From assembly GCA_020063625.1 (NCBI GenBank), contig JAICDD010000011.1, forward strand, positions 1 through 44,795: a DNA stretch of 44,795 bases. Reading direction: 5' to 3'. The stretch is from Fusobacteriales bacterium (GTDB lineage: Bacteria > Fusobacteriota > Fusobacteriia > Fusobacteriales > Fusobacteriaceae). Numbering within the stretch: the stretch's first letter is position 1; each line of letters starts with the position of its first letter. Below the pieces are notes generated by a model. The model had not been told where the DNA came from and did not search any database. It saw only the letters and a list, made by a program, of their open reading frames with translations. Both the position numbers and the translations under genes were made by a program. Positions 34,665-44,156 of this stretch are shown here, in pieces.

Positions 34665-37238
34665 TTATTTCTCACTTTTCAATTTATTTATTTGTAAAAG
34701 AAGTTCATCTATCACTTCATCAGAATATCCAAATCCTAATTTTTTCTTTGCACTTGCTATTATTTCATATACTGTTGATTTTATTTTTTCATTATCACTT
34801 ACTACATATTTATAGTTATTTTCCATCTCTTCAATTTTTGTTTTTTCTTCTGCTAAAGTATATTCTAGATTTTTTATATACTCTTTTTTCTCTTCTACTA
34901 TTTTTTCTAGCTCTTTTTCTCTTTCTACTTTTTCTTTAAAATCATTGTTTAATTTTTCTTTTTGAAGTTCAAGAGCTCTTTTTATTTGTTCTAATTCTTT
35001 TATTCTTTTTTCATTAGCTTCTTTTTCTTCTTCTAATTTACTATTTAACTCTTTCATTTTTTCCATTTTAAGCTCTAATGTATTATGTCTATCATTTAAT
35101 TCTACAAATCTTCTTCTAAGCTCTGTTGCTGGAATATGTTGCGGATTATTTCTTTCTTTTTCCTCTTCACCTAGTATAAAACTATCAAATTTTTTACTAT
35201 TTAATATTTTTATAAATCTATCTAAATAATCTATTGCTTTTAATACAGCTTGATTTTTATCATCTCTATTATTTATTCTATTTTTACAGAATGGATATAC
35301 TACTTTTTCATTACTTTTAATAAAATTCTCTTCTTTTTCATCTTCATTTAATAAAGATACTCTTCTATGTAAACAATTTAGTGCATAATGCATAGCATAA
35401 ATAAAATATATATAATTATAATTTAATAGTTTTAATATTTTTCTTGTTTCTTTTACAGAATAAGTAATTAAGAATGTTATATATTTTGCATATTCTAAAA
35501 AGCTTTTCTTTTGAATATTGTCTTTTTCCATATCTTTTGCAAAATCAAGATAATCTTCTGGATTAAAAATAAAGTTTTCTATTTTACTTTTATCTGTATC
35601 CTCTTCATAAAATTTATCTATTTGAGCACAAAGTGGCGCTAAATCTACCCACATATTCTTAAAAAATGGTATACTGTCAAGCTCACTTAACATTTCAGCA
35701 AATTGGTTTTCTGCAGTTTGAAGCTCATCTTTTTCAAGTCCACCAAAAAATAGTGTATACAAGAATATAGCTCCTACACCATAAATATCTGTAGCAAATG
35801 ACCATTGTCTAAGCTCTGTTGTTCTTGGAATAGACATCCATGCTCCTGTTTCAATTATTTCTTTAGAAGCTATAATTATTTTTCCATGAAAAATTTTCCA
35901 ATAATGTTTACTACATAATAATATTTTATTTCCACTCTCTGTTATTCCTATATCTTCTATTTGAAATATATATTCTCTTATTTGAATTTTATCTCCTGGT
36001 ATCAAAAGAGATGAATCATATTTAGGATTTTCTTCTAATTCTTTTGGATATTTAAATCCTTTTATATTTTCAATAACTTCTTCTTTTACACTATCCTCTT
36101 CAAGAAGTTCTCCTCTCCATCCTAAAAGTATTCTTACTGTATCATCTTCATTATTTACAAATACAGCTGTATCAGCATTTTCTCTTTCTATATCACTTTT
36201 TCTCTCAGGTGCATAAAAAGGTGATGTTCTTTCTTTACTAAGTGTAGGCCCTAATATTCTACTAAAATGTTCATCTGATACTTTATTTCCATCAATTATT
36301 CCTACATCATGTTTATTAAAACTACCATAATCTATAAGTTTATAATTTTTAGGGTTAGTATAATTTCCCATATACATAATATTTGCTGGTCTAATATCTG
36401 AATGAATTATATTTCTATGATGTAATGAGTTAAGTCCATCTAATAATGTTCTGTTTAATTCTAAATAATTGATTAAATTCCAATCTTTATTTTTTCTATT
36501 TATAATTACTTCTGATAATGTACTATTTCCCCACTCATATACTATAGATGGCAATCCCACATACCAAAGTTTATTATACTCATTTTCCTCTTTTAAAAAT
36601 TCTAATACATCTAAATAACTTATAACTCTTCTATTTTCTATTGGTTCATATAAAACTATAGTTTTTTGCCATGGACTATTTCCATCCATTGCATTTTTCT
36701 TTAATTTTTCAAAATCTTTTTTATTTTCTAATGGTAATTCTTCTAATTTTACTCCTTCTGGAAAAATTTTTATTTCTCCATCTTCGTCAAGTTTTATCCC
36801 ACAAAATCTTGGCATTTTCCCTTTATTATATTGTACTGCTATTATTTGACCATTTTGTTTTCTTGCTTCTTCGCTAGTTGAATTAATACTTTGTATTGGT
36901 TTTTGAATAATTTTTTCTGAAAGTAAAGAACCTCTTAATAATCCATCTCTCCCTATATCATCTTGAGTAGTAAAAATTTCAGTTACATTTTTTTCTTCTT
37001 CATTTAAAAGTTCACAAATATATGCATTTTCTTTTAATGTATCAGCTAAAAGTCTAGGAATTTTTAATGCATAAACTCCTCCTCTATCATTTTTTAACTG
37101 AATTACTACACCAAGTGCTCCCTCATAGCATGTTCCTTTAGTATATCCATTTTCATCAATAGGAATATACCATTTTTCATCAATATAAAGTTTGTATTCT
37201 TTTGCTTCTGATTCATTTACTTTAATATTTTTACTCAA
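34665..37238 (-). CDS. Divergent Ser/Thr-protein-kinase-like protein with insert and coiled coil
   Basis: An 857-residue cytoplasmic protein. Kinase motifs, widely spaced, are: a glycine-poor loop around 39-47; VYALK with K59; the catalytic loop IIHSDIRPANIM (H279, D281, N286); LIDYGS for DFG (D303); and FYAPER for APE (343-345). Subdomain IX DIYGVGAIF is at 484-492. So an extra ~130-residue, beta-looking block (about 350-478) is inserted between APE and subdomain IX, and ~150 residues lie between the lysine strand and the hinge. A helical region (about 500-680) and a long charged coiled coil (about 695-815) follow. The key residues suggest catalytic competence. No membrane helix or PASTA domains. 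I cannot name a family. The start is TTG 37238 with GGAGGG upstream. It is operonic with the histidine kinase. Confidence 0.75.
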   Translation of the reverse strand: MSKNIKVNESEAKEYKLYIDEKWYIPIDENGYTKGTCYEGALGVVIQLKNDRGGVYALKIPRLLADTLKENAYICELLNEEEKNVTEIFTTQDDIGRDGLLRGSLLSEKIIQKPIQSINSTSEEARKQNGQIIAVQYNKGKMPRFCGIKLDEDGEIKIFPEGVKLEELPLENKKDFEKLKKNAMDGNSPWQKTIVLYEPIENRRVISYLDVLEFLKEENEYNKLWYVGLPSIVYEWGNSTLSEVIINRKNKDWNLINYLELNRTLLDGLNSLHHRNIIHSDIRPANIMYMGNYTNPKNYKLIDYGSFNKHDVGIIDGNKVSDEHFSRILGPTLSKERTSPFYAPERKSDIERENADTAVFVNNEDDTVRILLGWRGELLEEDSVKEEVIENIKGFKYPKELEENPKYDSSLLIPGDKIQIREYIFQIEDIGITESGNKILLCSKHYWKIFHGKIIIASKEIIETGAWMSIPRTTELRQWSFATDIYGVGAIFLYTLFFGGLEKDELQTAENQFAEMLSELDSIPFFKNMWVDLAPLCAQIDKFYEEDTDKSKIENFIFNPEDYLDFAKDMEKDNIQKKSFLEYAKYITFLITYSVKETRKILKLLNYNYIYFIYAMHYALNCLHRRVSLLNEDEKEENFIKSNEKVVYPFCKNRINNRDDKNQAVLKAIDYLDRFIKILNSKKFDSFILGEEEKERNNPQHIPATELRRRFVELNDRHNTLELKMEKMKELNSKLEEEKEANEKRIKELEQIKRALELQKEKLNNDFKEKVEREKELEKIVEEKKEYIKNLEYTLAEEKTKIEEMENNYKYVVSDNEKIKSTVYEIIASAKKKLGFGYSDEVIDELLLQINKLKSEK

Positions 37239-37274
37239 CTAGATACCCTCCATTTTTTAGTTTTATTCATTACT

Positions 37275-37303
37275 ATATTAACACTTTTTAATCACATATT
37301 CAA
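37275..37303 (-). promoter_or_regulatory. Promoter of the two-kinase operon
   Basis: Minus strand: TTGAAT, 17-base spacer, TAATAT preceded by TGT (extended -10), 36 bases upstream of the TTG start. It lies just after the acetyltransferase stop. Confidence 0.6.
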
Positions 37304-37323
37304 TAAGCAAAGATATATATTTC

Positions 37324-37773
37324 TTAAATTTTAAATACCATATACAACCTATCTATCCCATTTCCATACTCATCTTTTAATTCTTTTTCTATTTTAAAAC
37401 CTAATTTTTCATACAATTTTATTGCTTTTTTATTTTCTTTTGCCACTGTCAAAACTATTTTATTTATTGTTTTTTTACTTAATATATATTTTATTATCTC
37501 ATTTAAAAAATATTTACCTATTCCTTTAAATTGATAATCTATATCAACACAAAATCCATATATATATACTGTATCATTTTCCCAATTATTTATAAGTTCT
37601 GCTACTGCTAATACTTTATTATCTTTTTCAATAGCTACAACTTTTCCATATCTAACAATTGGTTTTAATATCCAATAATCTACTCCTCCATTTTTTCCAA
37701 AAACTCTTTCTTCTATTTCTATTATTTGTTCTATATATTCTCTATTATTTGGTAAAATTTCTATAAAATTCAT
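37324..37773 (-). CDS. GNAT-family N-acetyltransferase
   Basis: 149 residues with the GNAT fold. The acetyl-CoA-binding motif A is VDIDYQFKGIGKYFLNEIIKYI (Q-x-x-G-I-G-K here). The C-terminal LTVAKENKKAIKLYEKLGFK is the usual motif B. Layout resembles RimI-like protein or small-molecule acetyltransferases, but the substrate is unknown. AAGGTGAT precedes ATG 37773, 11 bases after truA, so it is co-transcribed with truA. Confidence 0.88.
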   Translation of the reverse strand: MNFIEILPNNREYIEQIIEIEERVFGKNGGVDYWILKPIVRYGKVVAIEKDNKVLAVAELINNWENDTVYIYGFCVDIDYQFKGIGKYFLNEIIKYILSKKTINKIVLTVAKENKKAIKLYEKLGFKIEKELKDEYGNGIDRLYMVFKI

Positions 37774-37784
37774 AACTAATCACC

Positions 37785-38519
37785 TTAATAATAATTTATT
37801 TCATATAAATATAAACCTTCTGGTTCTGCTAAAATTTTTTCACAGTTTACATTTGGATTTTTTAATTTTTTAATAATATAATCCTTTTCTCTTTGCCCAA
37901 AATAAACAGCTAATGCGCTTCCTATTATTACTCTTACCATTGATTGTAAAAATGCATTTGCTTTTATATATACAATTATCTCTTCATTTTCTTCATAACA
38001 TCTGATTTCTTTTATCTCTCGAATACTATGATTTATTTCAGATTCTGTTTTTCTAAAACTATCAAAATCATGTTCTCCAATAAGTGGATTTAATATTTCT
38101 TGTAGTTTATTAACGTCTATTTTTTCTCTGACAATCTTAATTTTTTTATGTTTAAATGGATTTTTTATATGTGACATTTTATATATATATGCTCTATCTT
38201 GTACACAAAATCTTGAATGAAAATCTAATTCAACTTCTTCTATATTTAAAATATTTATATCATTTGGCAATCCTCTATTCAAGATATATTTTAATTTTTT
38301 TATATCTAGAGACATATTTTTAGTAACAAAATTTGAAACTTGAAAAAGTGCATGAACTCCTCTATCTGTTCTTCCTGCAGAAATTAATTTTATCTCTTCT
38401 TTAAAAATTATTTTTAAAAATTTTTCAAATTCACCTTGTACTGTTCTTCTATTTTTTAATTTTTGCAATCCGTAAAAATCAGACCCATCATATTGATATG
38501 TTATTTTTATATTTCTCAT
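37785..38519 (-). CDS. truA: tRNA pseudouridine synthase A
   Basis: Converts uridines 38-40 of tRNA anticodon stems to pseudouridine. The catalytic aspartate is D52 in SAGRTDRGVHA. The N-terminal ITYQYDGSDFYGLQ and C-terminal FLQSMVRVIIGSALAVYFGQ are family motifs. 244 residues is normal. AGGAG precedes ATG 38519. Its own promoter (38554) and the argB terminator make it the first gene of a short truA-GNAT unit. Confidence 0.96.
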   Translation of the reverse strand: MRNIKITYQYDGSDFYGLQKLKNRRTVQGEFEKFLKIIFKEEIKLISAGRTDRGVHALFQVSNFVTKNMSLDIKKLKYILNRGLPNDINILNIEEVELDFHSRFCVQDRAYIYKMSHIKNPFKHKKIKIVREKIDVNKLQEILNPLIGEHDFDSFRKTESEINHSIREIKEIRCYEENEEIIVYIKANAFLQSMVRVIIGSALAVYFGQREKDYIIKKLKNPNVNCEKILAEPEGLYLYEINYY

Positions 38520-38553
38520 TATTTTCTCCTAATAAAAATTTATCTATTCTTTT

Positions 38554-38562
38554 ATTATATCA
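38554..38562 (-). promoter_or_regulatory. Extended -10 promoter of truA
   Basis: Minus strand TGATATAAT, 35 bases before ATG 38519. The -35 region is a T/A-rich stretch without a clear hexamer. Confidence 0.5.
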
Positions 38563-38594
38563 AATCTAATTAAAATAAAAAAGTATTTAAATAA

Positions 38595-38636
38595 ATAAAA
38601 ACGAGTCCTCTACAACTAAAGAACCCGTTTTTATTT
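38595..38636 (-). terminator. Terminator after argB
   Basis: In minus-strand RNA, CGGGUUCUU pairs with GAGGACUCG. Three of the pairs are G-U, which work only in this RNA sense. The stem is flanked by AAAAA and UUUUU. The outer sequence resembles the galE terminator (ACGAG...CCCGTTTTT). Confidence 0.75.
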
Positions 38637-38688
38637 AATGATGTTCAACTTTTAATTTCCTAATGATTAGTTTATTTTTTTATTGTTC

Positions 38689-39561
38689 TTACTTAACTAT
38701 CATAGTCCCTATTCCTTGCTTTGTAAATATTTCTAACAGTAAAGAATGCTCTATCTTTCCATTTACTATATGTACTCGTCCTGCTCCTTTATCAAGGGCA
38801 TTTAAACAAGCAGATACTTTTGGAAGCATTCCTCCTACTATAATTTCATCTTTAATTAACTCTTCTACCTCTTTTTCTGTAACTTTATTTATTAGTGAAT
38901 TCTCATCTTTAATGTCTTTCATTATTCCCATTACATCTGTTACAAATATAAATTTATCAGCTTTTAAAGCTCCTGCTATTTCTCCTGCTACATAATCAGC
39001 ATTTATATTGTATGTAGCTCCCTCTTCATCTGTTCCTACTGGACATATAACAGGAATATATCCTTTTTCTAATAAAGTATTTACTATATCAATATTAATT
39101 TTTTTTACTTTTCCTACATATCCTATATCTATTTTTTCATTATTTTTTTCTATATATTTTTTTTCAGCTAATATAAGATTACTATCTTTTCCACTAAGTC
39201 CTATAGCTTTCCCACCATTTTTATTTATTATTGATACAATGTCTTTATTTACTTTTCCAGATAAAACCATTTCTACTAACTCTACTGTTTCTCTGTCTGT
39301 TACCCTATTTCCTTCTACAAATTTTACTTCTTTATTTACTTTTTTTAGCATTTCATTAATTGCAGGTCCTCCTCCATGCACTATTACAGGATTCATTCCT
39401 ACATATTTCATTAAAACTATATCTCTAATAAAATCTTGTTTTAATTTTTCATCAGTCATTGCACTACCACCATATTTTATTACAATAGTTTTTCCGGAAA
39501 ACTCTTTTATATATGGCATAGCTTCTACTAGTATATTAGCTTTTTCTATTAATTTTTCCAT
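38689..39561 (-). CDS. argB: Acetylglutamate kinase
   Basis: Second step of arginine synthesis: phosphorylates N-acetylglutamate. IVIKYGGSAM holds the ATP-phosphate lysine, VIVHGGGPAINEML binds acetylglutamate, and GLSGKDSNLI and the late INADYVAGEIAGAL complete the amino-acid-kinase fold. An N-terminal helix (MEKLIEKANILVEAMPYIKEF) is present, a feature of arginine-inhibited hexameric forms, so feedback inhibition is likely. ATG 39561 (290 residues) has TTGGGGGAA upstream; in-frame extension to 39615 has none. No other arg gene adjoins it, but carA-carB lie just upstream. Confidence 0.95.
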   Translation of the reverse strand: MEKLIEKANILVEAMPYIKEFSGKTIVIKYGGSAMTDEKLKQDFIRDIVLMKYVGMNPVIVHGGGPAINEMLKKVNKEVKFVEGNRVTDRETVELVEMVLSGKVNKDIVSIINKNGGKAIGLSGKDSNLILAEKKYIEKNNEKIDIGYVGKVKKINIDIVNTLLEKGYIPVICPVGTDEEGATYNINADYVAGEIAGALKADKFIFVTDVMGIMKDIKDENSLINKVTEKEVEELIKDEIIVGGMLPKVSACLNALDKGAGRVHIVNGKIEHSLLLEIFTKQGIGTMIVK

Positions 39562-39887
39562 ATATTCCCCCAATATTTTTAATTTATATAAAATTATTGA
39601 ATAACGAAACCACATGATTTACACGAGATTACATACTAGATTTTTTTGTCACGAATTACACGAATGAACTCGAATTTTTTGTTACACAAAGTACACGAAG
39701 AAAAACACTAAGGACCACTAAGTTTTTTTCTTTGTGGTTCTGTTTTTTTATCTTTGTGTTCTTCGTGTACTTCTCACTATTTTTTCTCTTTGTGTTACTT
39801 TGTGCCCTCTTTTCTTTGTGCTGAAATCAATCCGCGTTTTTCCGTGGCTAAATTTTAAATTTTTCTCACTATTCACTCATCACTATT
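39562..39887. repeat. Repeat-filled gap between carB and argB
   Basis: No gene is supported. From about 39646 it holds 'acgaattacacgaatgaactcg', then an intact long imperfect inverted repeat (about 39681-39769: 'gttacacaaagtacacgaag' ... 'tttgtgttcttcgtgtac'), more 'ctttgtgttactttgtg' and 'ccgcgtttttccgtgg' (about 39833), and the 'ttctcactattcactc' tail. The orientation is the same as in the other gaps. Confidence 0.82.
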
Positions 39888-42800
39888 TTACATTTCTAAA
39901 TACTCTTTTACTGTATAGTAATTGATATCTTTATCAGCTTCATATACTTTTAAATATAATTCTGCAGTTTCAATAGCTGTAAATAGCGGTATTTTATTTT
40001 CTGCAGCTTTTCTACGTAGTTTAAATCCAAATGTTTCAGGATTATTTCCAAATGTAGGTATATTTATTATTAATTCTATTTGTTTTTCTTTTAATTCCTT
40101 AGATATATTTTCTTTATCAATCTCTATTATATCACAAAATTCTTTTAAATATTTATATGTATTTCCACTGCTATATATTTCATATCCTTTAGCTATATAT
40201 TTTTTTACTAATTCTTTACCTTTTTCTTTGCTAATATCACTAAATGATACATATACTTTTTTATTTTCTATTTTTTCTAATCCATACGCTTTAAAGCCTT
40301 TATATATAGCATTTTCTAATTTTTTATCAATTGCTAATATCTCTCCTGTAGATTTCATTTCAGGCCCTAAAAATATATCTACATCAGAAAGTTTTTCAGT
40401 AGAAAATACAGGGAATTTTAACGAATAAAACTCTTTTTCTTTTGCAAGTCCTGTCCCATATTTCATATCTTTTAATTTATCACCAAGCATAATATCTACA
40501 GCTATTTTTACCATAGGTATTCCTGTAACTTTACTAAGTATTGGTACTGTTCTACTTGCTCTTGGATTTACTTCTATTATATATAATTCATTTTCATAAT
40601 ATACATATTGAATGTTTATTAATCCTTTAGTTTTTAGATTTATAGCTATTTTTTTAGTAGTTTCTACTAATTTTTCTTTTAATTCTTCTGATAAATTAAT
40701 TGGTGGATATGCTGATATACTATCTCCTGAATGTATTCCTGTTTTTTCTATATGCTCCATAATTCCTGGTATAAGTATATCTTCACCATCAGATATAGCA
40801 TCTACTTCTATTTCTGTTCCGTATAAATATTTATCTACAAGTATAGATACTGTATCTAGTTTTTTAGCATCTTCAAAATATTCTACTAATTCATTATCAC
40901 TATTTATTACTTTCATAGCTCTACCACCAATTACATAAGATGGTCTTACTATTACTGGATATCCTATTTTATCTATTAATTCTCTTGCTTCATCAATTGT
41001 AGATACTGCATCTCCAATAGGACTTTTTATATTAAGCTCTTCTAAAAATTCTCTAAATTTTTCTCTGTCTTCTGCTAAGTCTATTGATCTAAAATCACTA
41101 CCTAATATTTTTATCCCTGCTTTTTCAAGTCTTTCAGTAAGATTTATTGATGTTTGCCCACCAAATTGTACAATTACTCCTTCTGGTTTTTCCTCTCTCA
41201 CTATATTAAGAACATCATCTATATATAATGATTCAAAATATAGTTTATCAGATGTATCAAAATCTGTACTTACAGTTTCAGGATTATTATTTATAATTAT
41301 TGCTTCATATCCTCTCTCTTTTGCAGCCCATATAGCATGTACAGAACAATAATCAAACTCTATTCCTTGACCTATTCTTATAGGACCAGAGCCTATTATT
41401 ATTATTTTTTTATTATCAGTAATTATATTTTCATCTGTACTTTCATAACAAGAATAATAATAAGGTGTCGCTGCTTCAAATTCTCCACTACATGTATCAA
41501 CCATTTTATATGTTGGATATAAATTTGATTCTTCTCTTATATCATCAAGATCTTTTTTGGTTATTTTAGATAATCTAATTATTTCATCATCAACAAATCC
41601 TATTTTTTCTGCTTCTTTTATATATTTTATATTTTTAGGATTCTCTTCTAATTTTTTTTCTAAATCTATTATATTGTGTATTCCTTTTAAAAACCATCTA
41701 TCTATTTTAGTGTAATTAAAAATATCTTCTATTGAATAATCTCTTCTAAAAAGTTCTGCAATAGCAAATATTCTATCACTATTATTTGTTATAAGTTCAT
41801 TTATTAATTCTTCATTAGTTTTTTCTTTTAATCCATTATAATTAAGTCCTGTATAACCACCTTCTATACTACTTATAGCTTTCATTAAAGCACCTTCAAA
41901 TGTTCTATCAATTGCCATAACCTCTCCTGTAGCTTTCATTTGAGTAGAAAGTGATTTACTTGCTGTTTTAAATTTATCAAAAGGCCATTTAGGTAGTTTA
42001 AATACTATATAATCTAGAGCTGGCTCAAAAAATGCACTTGATTTTTTGGTTACACTATTTTTTAATTCATCTAAACTATATCCAAGAGCTATTTTTGCAG
42101 CTATTTTTGCTATTGGATATCCTGTAGCTTTTGATGCAAGAGCTGAAGAACGACTTACTCTAGGATTTACTTCTATTACAATATATTCATAAGAATTTGG
42201 ATTTAATGCAAATTGTACATTACATCCACCTTCTATATTTAATGCTGATACTATTTTAAATGATGATTCTCTAAGCATTTGATACTCTTTATTTGATAAA
42301 GTTTGAGAAGGTGCTACAACTATACTATCACCTGTATGCACTCCTACAGGGTCTAGATTCTCCATATTACATACAGTTATACAATTTCCTTTTTTATCTC
42401 TCATTACTTCATATTCTATCTCTTTCCATCCAGCAACACTTTGTTCTACAAGTACTTGATGAATAGGACTAAGTTTTAATGCTCTTTCACATATTTCTAT
42501 AAATTCTTTTTCGTTATTTGCTATTCCTCCACCTGTCCCCCCAAGTGTATAAGCAGGACGAAGAATTATTGGATATCCTATCTCTTTTGTAAATTCTATT
42601 CCCTCTTCAAGTTTATTTACAATTTTACTTTTAGCTACTGGTTCTCCTATCTCTTCTAAAAGCTCTTTAAATTCTTCTCTATCTTCTGCTTTTTTTATAG
42701 CTTCTATATTTATTCCTAATAATTTTACTCCGTATTTATCAAGTATTCCTTCATCATATAATTTCATTGCAAGTGTAAGAGCTGTTTGTCCCCCAAATCC

Positions 42801-43049
42801 AGCTAATATACCATCTGGTTTTTCTTTTATTATTATTTTTTCTATTACATCTGTAGTTAATGGTTCTATATATACTTTATCTGCTATATTTTCATCAGTC
42901 ATTATTGTAGCAGGATTGCTATTTATAAGGACTACTTCTATTCCTTCTTCTTTTATTGCTTTACATGCTTGTGTTCCTGAATAATCAAACTCTGCTGCTT
43001 GTCCAATTATAATAGGTCCAGATCCAATTAATATTACCTTTTTTATCAT
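39888..43049 (-). CDS. carB: Carbamoyl-phosphate synthase large subunit
   Basis: 1053 residues, full length. Two homologous ATP-grasp halves: the first (about 1-400; GSGPIIIGQAAEFDYSG, GGTGGG, NPRVSRSSALASKATGYP) makes carboxyphosphate, and the second (about 550-930; GSGPIRIGQGIEFDYC, PSYVIGGRAM, NPRASRTVPILSKVTG) phosphorylates carbamate. Between them is the oligomerisation domain. The last ~125 residues form the MGS-type allosteric domain (VYVSFSDISKEKGKELVKKYIAKGYEIYSSGNT), the usual site for UMP/ornithine control. The ATG at 43049 is 3 bases from the carA stop. Confidence 0.98.
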   Translation of the reverse strand: MIKKVILIGSGPIIIGQAAEFDYSGTQACKAIKEEGIEVVLINSNPATIMTDENIADKVYIEPLTTDVIEKIIIKEKPDGILAGFGGQTALTLAMKLYDEGILDKYGVKLLGINIEAIKKAEDREEFKELLEEIGEPVAKSKIVNKLEEGIEFTKEIGYPIILRPAYTLGGTGGGIANNEKEFIEICERALKLSPIHQVLVEQSVAGWKEIEYEVMRDKKGNCITVCNMENLDPVGVHTGDSIVVAPSQTLSNKEYQMLRESSFKIVSALNIEGGCNVQFALNPNSYEYIVIEVNPRVSRSSALASKATGYPIAKIAAKIALGYSLDELKNSVTKKSSAFFEPALDYIVFKLPKWPFDKFKTASKSLSTQMKATGEVMAIDRTFEGALMKAISSIEGGYTGLNYNGLKEKTNEELINELITNNSDRIFAIAELFRRDYSIEDIFNYTKIDRWFLKGIHNIIDLEKKLEENPKNIKYIKEAEKIGFVDDEIIRLSKITKKDLDDIREESNLYPTYKMVDTCSGEFEAATPYYYSCYESTDENIITDNKKIIIIGSGPIRIGQGIEFDYCSVHAIWAAKERGYEAIIINNNPETVSTDFDTSDKLYFESLYIDDVLNIVREEKPEGVIVQFGGQTSINLTERLEKAGIKILGSDFRSIDLAEDREKFREFLEELNIKSPIGDAVSTIDEARELIDKIGYPVIVRPSYVIGGRAMKVINSDNELVEYFEDAKKLDTVSILVDKYLYGTEIEVDAISDGEDILIPGIMEHIEKTGIHSGDSISAYPPINLSEELKEKLVETTKKIAINLKTKGLINIQYVYYENELYIIEVNPRASRTVPILSKVTGIPMVKIAVDIMLGDKLKDMKYGTGLAKEKEFYSLKFPVFSTEKLSDVDIFLGPEMKSTGEILAIDKKLENAIYKGFKAYGLEKIENKKVYVSFSDISKEKGKELVKKYIAKGYEIYSSGNTYKYLKEFCDIIEIDKENISKELKEKQIELIINIPTFGNNPETFGFKLRRKAAENKIPLFTAIETAELYLKVYEADKDINYYTVKEYLEM

Positions 43050-43052
43050 AAC

Positions 43053-44123
43053 TTACTCCCCTCTCACTAATTTTAAAAATTCATCAAATAAATATTCTGT
43101 ATCACGAGGTCCAGGACATGCTTCTGGATGAAATTGTACAGAAAATATTGGATAATCTTTATGACGAATTCCTTCTACTGTATCATCATTTAAATTTCTA
43201 AAAGCTACCTCAAATCCACTATTTTCTAAACTTTTCTCATCTACAGCATAACCATGATTTTGAGAAGTTATAAACGACCTATTATTTTTATAATCAATTA
43301 CACCATGATTTCCACCACGATGACCAAATTTCATTTTATATGTATCTCCACCAGCAGCTAAAGATATTACTTGATTTCCCATACATATTCCAAAAATTGG
43401 AAGTTTCCCAAATAATTTTTTTACACACTCTATTGCTTTTGTAGCATATTTAGGGTCTCCTGGTCCATTACTTACCAATAATCCATCTATTTTATGTGCT
43501 AAAATATCTTCTGCTACTGTTCCATAAGGAAATATTTTTATATTTACATCTCTTTTTTTTAGATTTTCTATAATATTATTTTTTACTCCAAGGTCAAGTA
43601 CACCAATTGTTTCTTTATTTCCTTTTATTTCTATTATCTCTTTTACACCTACTTCTGTCATACTACTTTCTATATTTAAAGGTTTAGAAAAAAGTTCTTT
43701 TAGCTCATTTTCTTCTAATTTTTTAGGAGATATAATAGAGTTCATTACTCCTTTATCCCTTATTTTTATTGTAAGTGCTCTAGTATCTATATCAGAAAGA
43801 ATAGTAAGATTTTTATAATTAGCAAATTCTTCTAAAGAGTTTTTACTCATAAAATTACTAGGTGTATTTTCTAAATTTTTTACTACTAATCCTGAAGCAA
43901 AAATATTTTGTGATTCACTATAAATATCATTTATTCCATAGTTTCCAATAAATGGATAAGTAAGTATCACTATTTGTTTTGCATATGACGGGTCTGTTAA
44001 TATTTCTTGATATCCTGTCATTGAAGTATTAAAAACTAACTCTCCATATTTTATTTTTTCTTCACCGTATAAATTTCCTTCATAATAACTACCGTCTGAT
44101 AGATATAAATATCCTTTTTTCAA
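43053..44123 (-). CDS. carA: Carbamoyl-phosphate synthase small (glutaminase) subunit
   Basis: Hydrolyses glutamine and channels ammonia to CarB. The N-terminal CPSase domain contains FNTSMTGYQEILTDPSYAKQIV. The C-terminal class I amidotransferase domain has the nucleophile in FGICMGNQ and the histidine/glutamate pair in SVQFHPEACPGP. I choose TTG 44123 (356 residues, MKKGYLYLSDGSYYEG) because GGGGGG sits 7 bases upstream. The in-frame ATG 44138 overlaps that site and gives an atypical N-terminus. No clear promoter is visible; a 17-base inverted repeat lies at 44140-44156. Confidence 0.95.
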   Translation of the reverse strand: MKKGYLYLSDGSYYEGNLYGEEKIKYGELVFNTSMTGYQEILTDPSYAKQIVILTYPFIGNYGINDIYSESQNIFASGLVVKNLENTPSNFMSKNSLEEFANYKNLTILSDIDTRALTIKIRDKGVMNSIISPKKLEENELKELFSKPLNIESSMTEVGVKEIIEIKGNKETIGVLDLGVKNNIIENLKKRDVNIKIFPYGTVAEDILAHKIDGLLVSNGPGDPKYATKAIECVKKLFGKLPIFGICMGNQVISLAAGGDTYKMKFGHRGGNHGVIDYKNNRSFITSQNHGYAVDEKSLENSGFEVAFRNLNDDTVEGIRHKDYPIFSVQFHPEACPGPRDTEYLFDEFLKLVRGE

Positions 44124-44139
44124 TATTATTCCCCCCATT

Positions 44140-44156
44140 ATAGTTTTTTAAACTAT
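44140..44156. promoter_or_regulatory. Inverted repeat upstream of carA
   Basis: ATAGTTT-TTT-AAACTAT, perfect 7-base arms, located just before the carA ribosome site. It could be an operator or an mRNA hairpin affecting carA translation. It does not match the ArgR box well. AT-rich chance symmetry cannot be excluded. Confidence 0.3.
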
